Below are positions 51,678 to 54,651 of a stretch of DNA of 54,651 bases, in pieces (position 1 is the first letter of the stretch; each line of letters starts with the position of its first letter). The stretch spans positions 1 through 54,651 of the forward strand of contig NEVA01000023.1 of the NCBI GenBank assembly GCA_002304445.1, read 5' to 3'. The position numbers and the translations under genes are program-made. The notes beneath the pieces are model-generated. The model did not search any database. It had not been told where the DNA came from and was given only the letters and a program-made list of their open reading frames with translations. The DNA comes from Opitutia bacterium Tous-C4FEB. GTDB taxonomy: Bacteria; Verrucomicrobiota; Verrucomicrobiia; Opitutales; Opitutaceae.

Positions 51678-54443
51678 ATGATCTCCTCCCGCTTGCTCCA
51701 CCACCGCCGCGCCAGCCTCGGCGCGCTGCTCCTTCTGGGCCTTACCGCGGTCGCGCTCCCCGCCCAAACGCCCGACGAAAAAGCCAAGGGCAAAGCCAAA
51801 TCGGCTGCGCCCGCCGCAGCCGCCCGCGCCGAACTCGCTGCCCTCACCGAGGCGACCGCTCCCTCGGCCATCCAAGTGGCCGCCGGGTTCAAAGTGGAGT
51901 TGCTCTACACGGTGCCAAAGGAAGAGCAGGGTTCGTGGGTCGCGCTCGCCGTTGACCCCAAGGGCCGGATCACCGCCGGCGACCAATACGGCGGGCTCTA
52001 CCGGATCAGCCCGCCGCCTGTCGGCACGAGCACCGGCACCAAGGTTGAAAAACTCGCCATCACTTTGCCTGCGGTCCCGCTTCCCCCCGGAGCCGAACCG
52101 CGCCCGACCCCTAAACGCGCGCAAGCCACCGGCGGTGCCGCCTCGCCCTCCGTGGGCGCACACGGGCTCCTTTATGCCTTCGACAGCCTCTACGTGATGG
52201 TCGACGAGGTGCCGGCCAAGCAGGGTATTTGGCGCCTCCGCGACACCGACGGCGACGATCAGTTCGACGATTTCAAGTATCTGCGTGAAACTCGCGGCAG
52301 CGGCGAACACGGCCCCCACTCGCTGGCCCTTTCTCCGGACGGCAAATCCATCTATTTTGCGAACGGCAATATGACCGCCCTGCCCACGGGCTTCGAGAAG
52401 TCCCGCCCCGTCCGCTGGGATGAGGACCATCTCCTTCCCCGCATGTGGGATGCCCGCGGCCACGCCAAAGACACATTCGCGCCCGGCGGCTACATCGCCC
52501 GCTCCGACCCGGAGGGCAAAACGATCGAGATTTTTGCCATGGGCTTCCGCAACCAGTTCGACCTTTCCTTCGACCAAAACGGCGAACTCTTCACCTACGA
52601 TTCCGACATGGAGTGGGACCAGGGCGCGCCGTGGTATGTGCCGACCCGTATCAACCACGTCGTCGATGCCGGTGACTACGGTTGGCGCAGCGGCGCGGGC
52701 CGTTGGCCCGACTACTACGCCGACAGCCTGCCGGCCCCGCTGAATATCGGCCCGGGCTCGCCCACCGGCACCGTCTTCGGCACGGGCGCGAAATTTCCCG
52801 CCAACTATCAGACTGCGTTTTACGCCGCCGATTGGACCTACGGCACGCTCTACGCCGTCCACCTCAAGCCCGACGGCGCCAGCTTCATCGGCGAGAAGGA
52901 AGAATTTCTCTCCGGCAAGCCGCTTCCGCTCACCGACCTCGTGATCAACCCCCGCGACGGCGCGATGTATTTCGCCGTCGGCGGCCGTCGCACGCAGTCT
53001 GCGCTCTACCGCGTGACCTATACCGGCACCGAATCTACCGCCCCGGCCAAGCCGCCGGAGCCCACCGCTGAGGCGAAACTCCGTCGCTCGCTCGAAGTTT
53101 TGCACGCCGAAGGCACCGGCCCGGCGGCCATCGCGATCGCCTGGCCCCACCTCGCTTCGCCCGACCGTTACGTGCGCTTCGCCGCCCGTGCCGCGATCGA
53201 GCGCCAGCCCGCTTACCACTGGGCCGACCGCGCGCTCGCCGAGAAGAATCCCCAGGCCGCCATCGAGGCCCTGATCGCCCTCGCTCGCGTTGGCGAGAAA
53301 CGCTACCAGCCCAAGCTCATCGACTCGCTTCTGCGACTCGACTTCGCGAAACAACCCGCGGCGCTCCGGCTCCCACTCCTCCGCGCTTGGCAGCTCGCCT
53401 TCACGCGCATGGGCAAGCCCGATGCCGCCACCTGCGCCCGCGTGGTCGCGAAACTCGATCCGCATTTCCCGCACACCGATACGTTCGTGAACCGCGAACT
53501 CGTCTCGCTGCTCGTCTACCTCGACTCGCCCACCGTCGTGGCGAAGACCGTGCCGCTACTCCGCGTCGCCGAACCCGTGACCATCACCGGCGAACTGCTC
53601 GGCGGCGAAAAACTCATCGCGCGCAACGACCGCTACGGCTCCACCGTGCAAAGCGTCGCCGATGCCCGCGCCGACCGCCAACAGATCCACTACGCCTACA
53701 ATCTTCGCCACGCCACCGCCGGTTGGACGCCCGCGCTGCGCCGCGAGTATTTTTCGTGGTTCCCCCGCACGAGCGCATGGAAAGGCGGCGCCAGCTTCCC
53801 CGGATTCCTGAAAAACATCCGCACCGAGTCGCTCGCCCGCGTGCCCGACGCCGTCGAGCGTATCGCGTTGGAGAAACTCTCCCTGGCGCCGCTCAACACC
53901 GTCGTCGCCGACTATGTCGCCCCGAAAGGACCGGGCCGCGACTACACGGTGAATGACGCGGCCGCTCTCTTCCCCGCCAAGCTCACCGGCCGCAAATTCG
54001 CGCAAGGCAAAGCGATGTTCACCGCGACCGCGTGTCTCGCCTGCCACCGCTTTGGCAACGAAGGCTCCGGCATCGGTCCCGACATCTCCGGCGCCGGCAA
54101 CCGCTACAGCGTTCGCGACATGTTGGAGAATCTGATCGAGCCCTCAAAAGTCATCAGCGACCAATACGGCAGCGAACAGATCGAGCTGAAGAACGGTGAC
54201 ATCGTGTTCGGCCGGGTCGTCGGTGAAGCCGAAGGCCAGCTGCTGGTGATGAGCAATCCCTTCGCGCCCGATGACGTGACGAAGGTCGATCCGGACCGCA
54301 TCAAAGAGCGGAGCAACAACCCTGTTTCCATGATGCCGGCCGGTCTGATCAACAGCTTGAACGCGGACGAGTTGAAAGACCTCGTCGCGTATCTCCTGAG
54401 CGGCGGCAACCCCGACGACCCGATGTTCGCAAAGGCGAAGTAA
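51678..54443 (+). CDS. PVC-type exported haem protein: propeller, HEAT repeats, cytochrome c domain
   Basis: A 921-residue periplasmic protein with a signal peptide (to about residue 30, VALPAQ). A six-bladed propeller region (about 60-465; VALAVDPKGRITAGDQYGG, FDSLYVMVDEV, MGFRNQFDLSFDQNGELFTY) resembles soluble glucose/sorbosone dehydrogenase folds. HEAT-like repeats follow (about 480-640), then a cytochrome c domain with one haem site C786-L-A-C789-H790 and a likely axial Met in NNPVSMMPAG. It is probably a sugar oxidase with its own electron carrier, complementing the cupredoxin-tailed fusion. The start at 51678 is preferred over a long upstream frame from 51570 that would translate the repeat. 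Confidence 0.86.
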   Translation: MISSRLLHHRRASLGALLLLGLTAVALPAQTPDEKAKGKAKSAAPAAAARAELAALTEATAPSAIQVAAGFKVELLYTVPKEEQGSWVALAVDPKGRITAGDQYGGLYRISPPPVGTSTGTKVEKLAITLPAVPLPPGAEPRPTPKRAQATGGAASPSVGAHGLLYAFDSLYVMVDEVPAKQGIWRLRDTDGDDQFDDFKYLRETRGSGEHGPHSLALSPDGKSIYFANGNMTALPTGFEKSRPVRWDEDHLLPRMWDARGHAKDTFAPGGYIARSDPEGKTIEIFAMGFRNQFDLSFDQNGELFTYDSDMEWDQGAPWYVPTRINHVVDAGDYGWRSGAGRWPDYYADSLPAPLNIGPGSPTGTVFGTGAKFPANYQTAFYAADWTYGTLYAVHLKPDGASFIGEKEEFLSGKPLPLTDLVINPRDGAMYFAVGGRRTQSALYRVTYTGTESTAPAKPPEPTAEAKLRRSLEVLHAEGTGPAAIAIAWPHLASPDRYVRFAARAAIERQPAYHWADRALAEKNPQAAIEALIALARVGEKRYQPKLIDSLLRLDFAKQPAALRLPLLRAWQLAFTRMGKPDAATCARVVAKLDPHFPHTDTFVNRELVSLLVYLDSPTVVAKTVPLLRVAEPVTITGELLGGEKLIARNDRYGSTVQSVADARADRQQIHYAYNLRHATAGWTPALRREYFSWFPRTSAWKGGASFPGFLKNIRTESLARVPDAVERIALEKLSLAPLNTVVADYVAPKGPGRDYTVNDAAALFPAKLTGRKFAQGKAMFTATACLACHRFGNEGSGIGPDISGAGNRYSVRDMLENLIEPSKVISDQYGSEQIELKNGDIVFGRVVGEAEGQLLVMSNPFAPDDVTKVDPDRIKERSNNPVSMMPAGLINSLNADELKDLVAYLLSGGNPDDPMFAKAK

Positions 54444-54472
54444 GCGCGCGCGGGACCGACCTTAGCCGTCTC

Positions 54473-54649
54473 TCAAACCCATCGCGCCCCGAAATCGCGG
54501 CGGTCGACCGGCCAAGTCCGCCAGCGCGGGTGCGCGGGGATGGCACCGGGTTGCGTGACGCGGGCGGCTTCGGCGAGGTTGTGACAGACGACGCGCAAGT
54601 CGGCCTCGCACCAAAAGTCGTTGGTCGTCGTGGGATCGGGGGCGTGCGC
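54473..54649 (-). CDS. C-terminal part of an unidentified protein (partial)
   Basis: The minus strand is open from the window edge for 58 codons to a TGA at 54473-54475. It reads TTTNDFWCEADLRVVCHNLA and then WRTWPVDRRDFGARWV at the very end, with the tryptophan/arginine-rich character of a real protein. I cannot name the family; the rest lies outside the window. It converges with the haem-protein gene at 51678-54443. Confidence 0.55.
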   Translation of the reverse strand, partial: AHAPDPTTTNDFWCEADLRVVCHNLAEAARVTQPGAIPAHPRWRTWPVDRRDFGARWV

Positions 54650-54651
54650 CG

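Noticed and set aside
51657-53474. 605-codon minus-strand frame
   Set aside because: Antisense shadow of the haem-protein gene.

Overview
The window looks like a chromosomal segment of a high-GC member of Verrucomicrobiota, most likely Opitutaceae-like. The basis is the mix of large TonB-dependent receptors without SusD partners, PVC-type propeller/HEAT/haem proteins, ThuA, DUF1080 and Gfo/Idh/MocA sugar genes, Ig/delta-60 surface proteins, and many VapBC-like modules. This is inference from gene content; no rRNA or tRNA gene was seen.

Layout. (1) 1-6905: tail of an endonuclease/exonuclease/phosphatase gene, an AT-rich leader, then a complete retinal photosystem on one strand: green-type proteorhodopsin, crtE, crtI, crtB, crtY, blh. 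The genes mostly overlap, and a terminator-like hairpin separates rhodopsin from crtE. Together they make GGPP, phytoene, lycopene, beta-carotene and retinal, and the light-driven proton pump that binds retinal. (2) 7199-14874: a PHP-domain phosphoesterase and a TonB-dependent receptor on the minus strand, then a xylose-isomerase-like TIM barrel and a Gfo/Idh/MocA oxidoreductase on the plus strand, both with Tat-like signals. (3) 14921-22238: a rearranged region. Three copies of the 3' end of a VCBS/FG-GAP gene (two broken) alternate with two unrelated toxin-antitoxin modules and with a giant Ig/delta-60 surface protein gene plus a broken copy of its 5' end. (4) 22462-28599: a hypothetical protein, an orphan sugar-binding protein, a BASS transporter, a DenD-like dehydrogenase, and a large membrane protein with a canonical EF-hand loop. 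(5) 28730-33777: nadA-nadC-nadB on the minus strand with a PIN toxin and a small putative antitoxin inserted between nadC and nadB and overlapping nadB by 4 bp; a PAS-AraC regulator diverges from nadA. (6) 33836-34467: a VapBC module. (7) 34609-54443: a long plus-strand sugar-oxidation locus: FG-GAP protein, cupin sugar isomerase, TIM barrel, Gfo/Idh/MocA, a 1702-residue ThuA-SGNH-propeller-HEAT-cupredoxin fusion, a DUF1080 3-keto-sugar hydrolase, two TonB-dependent receptors and a propeller-HEAT-cytochrome c protein. The receptors probably import a glycan; the periplasmic and cytoplasmic enzymes would oxidise, isomerise and cleave it, with the copper and haem domains as candidate electron carriers. 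(8) 54473-54649: C-terminus of an unidentified minus-strand gene.

The most unusual features are the modular toxin-antitoxin/duplication region (14.9-21.4 kb), the toxin-antitoxin module inside the NAD operon, the cupredoxin-tailed ThuA fusion, the terminator inside the rhodopsin operon, several families of intergenic palindromes, and the pyrimidine-rich, Shine-Dalgarno-poor start contexts across the window.
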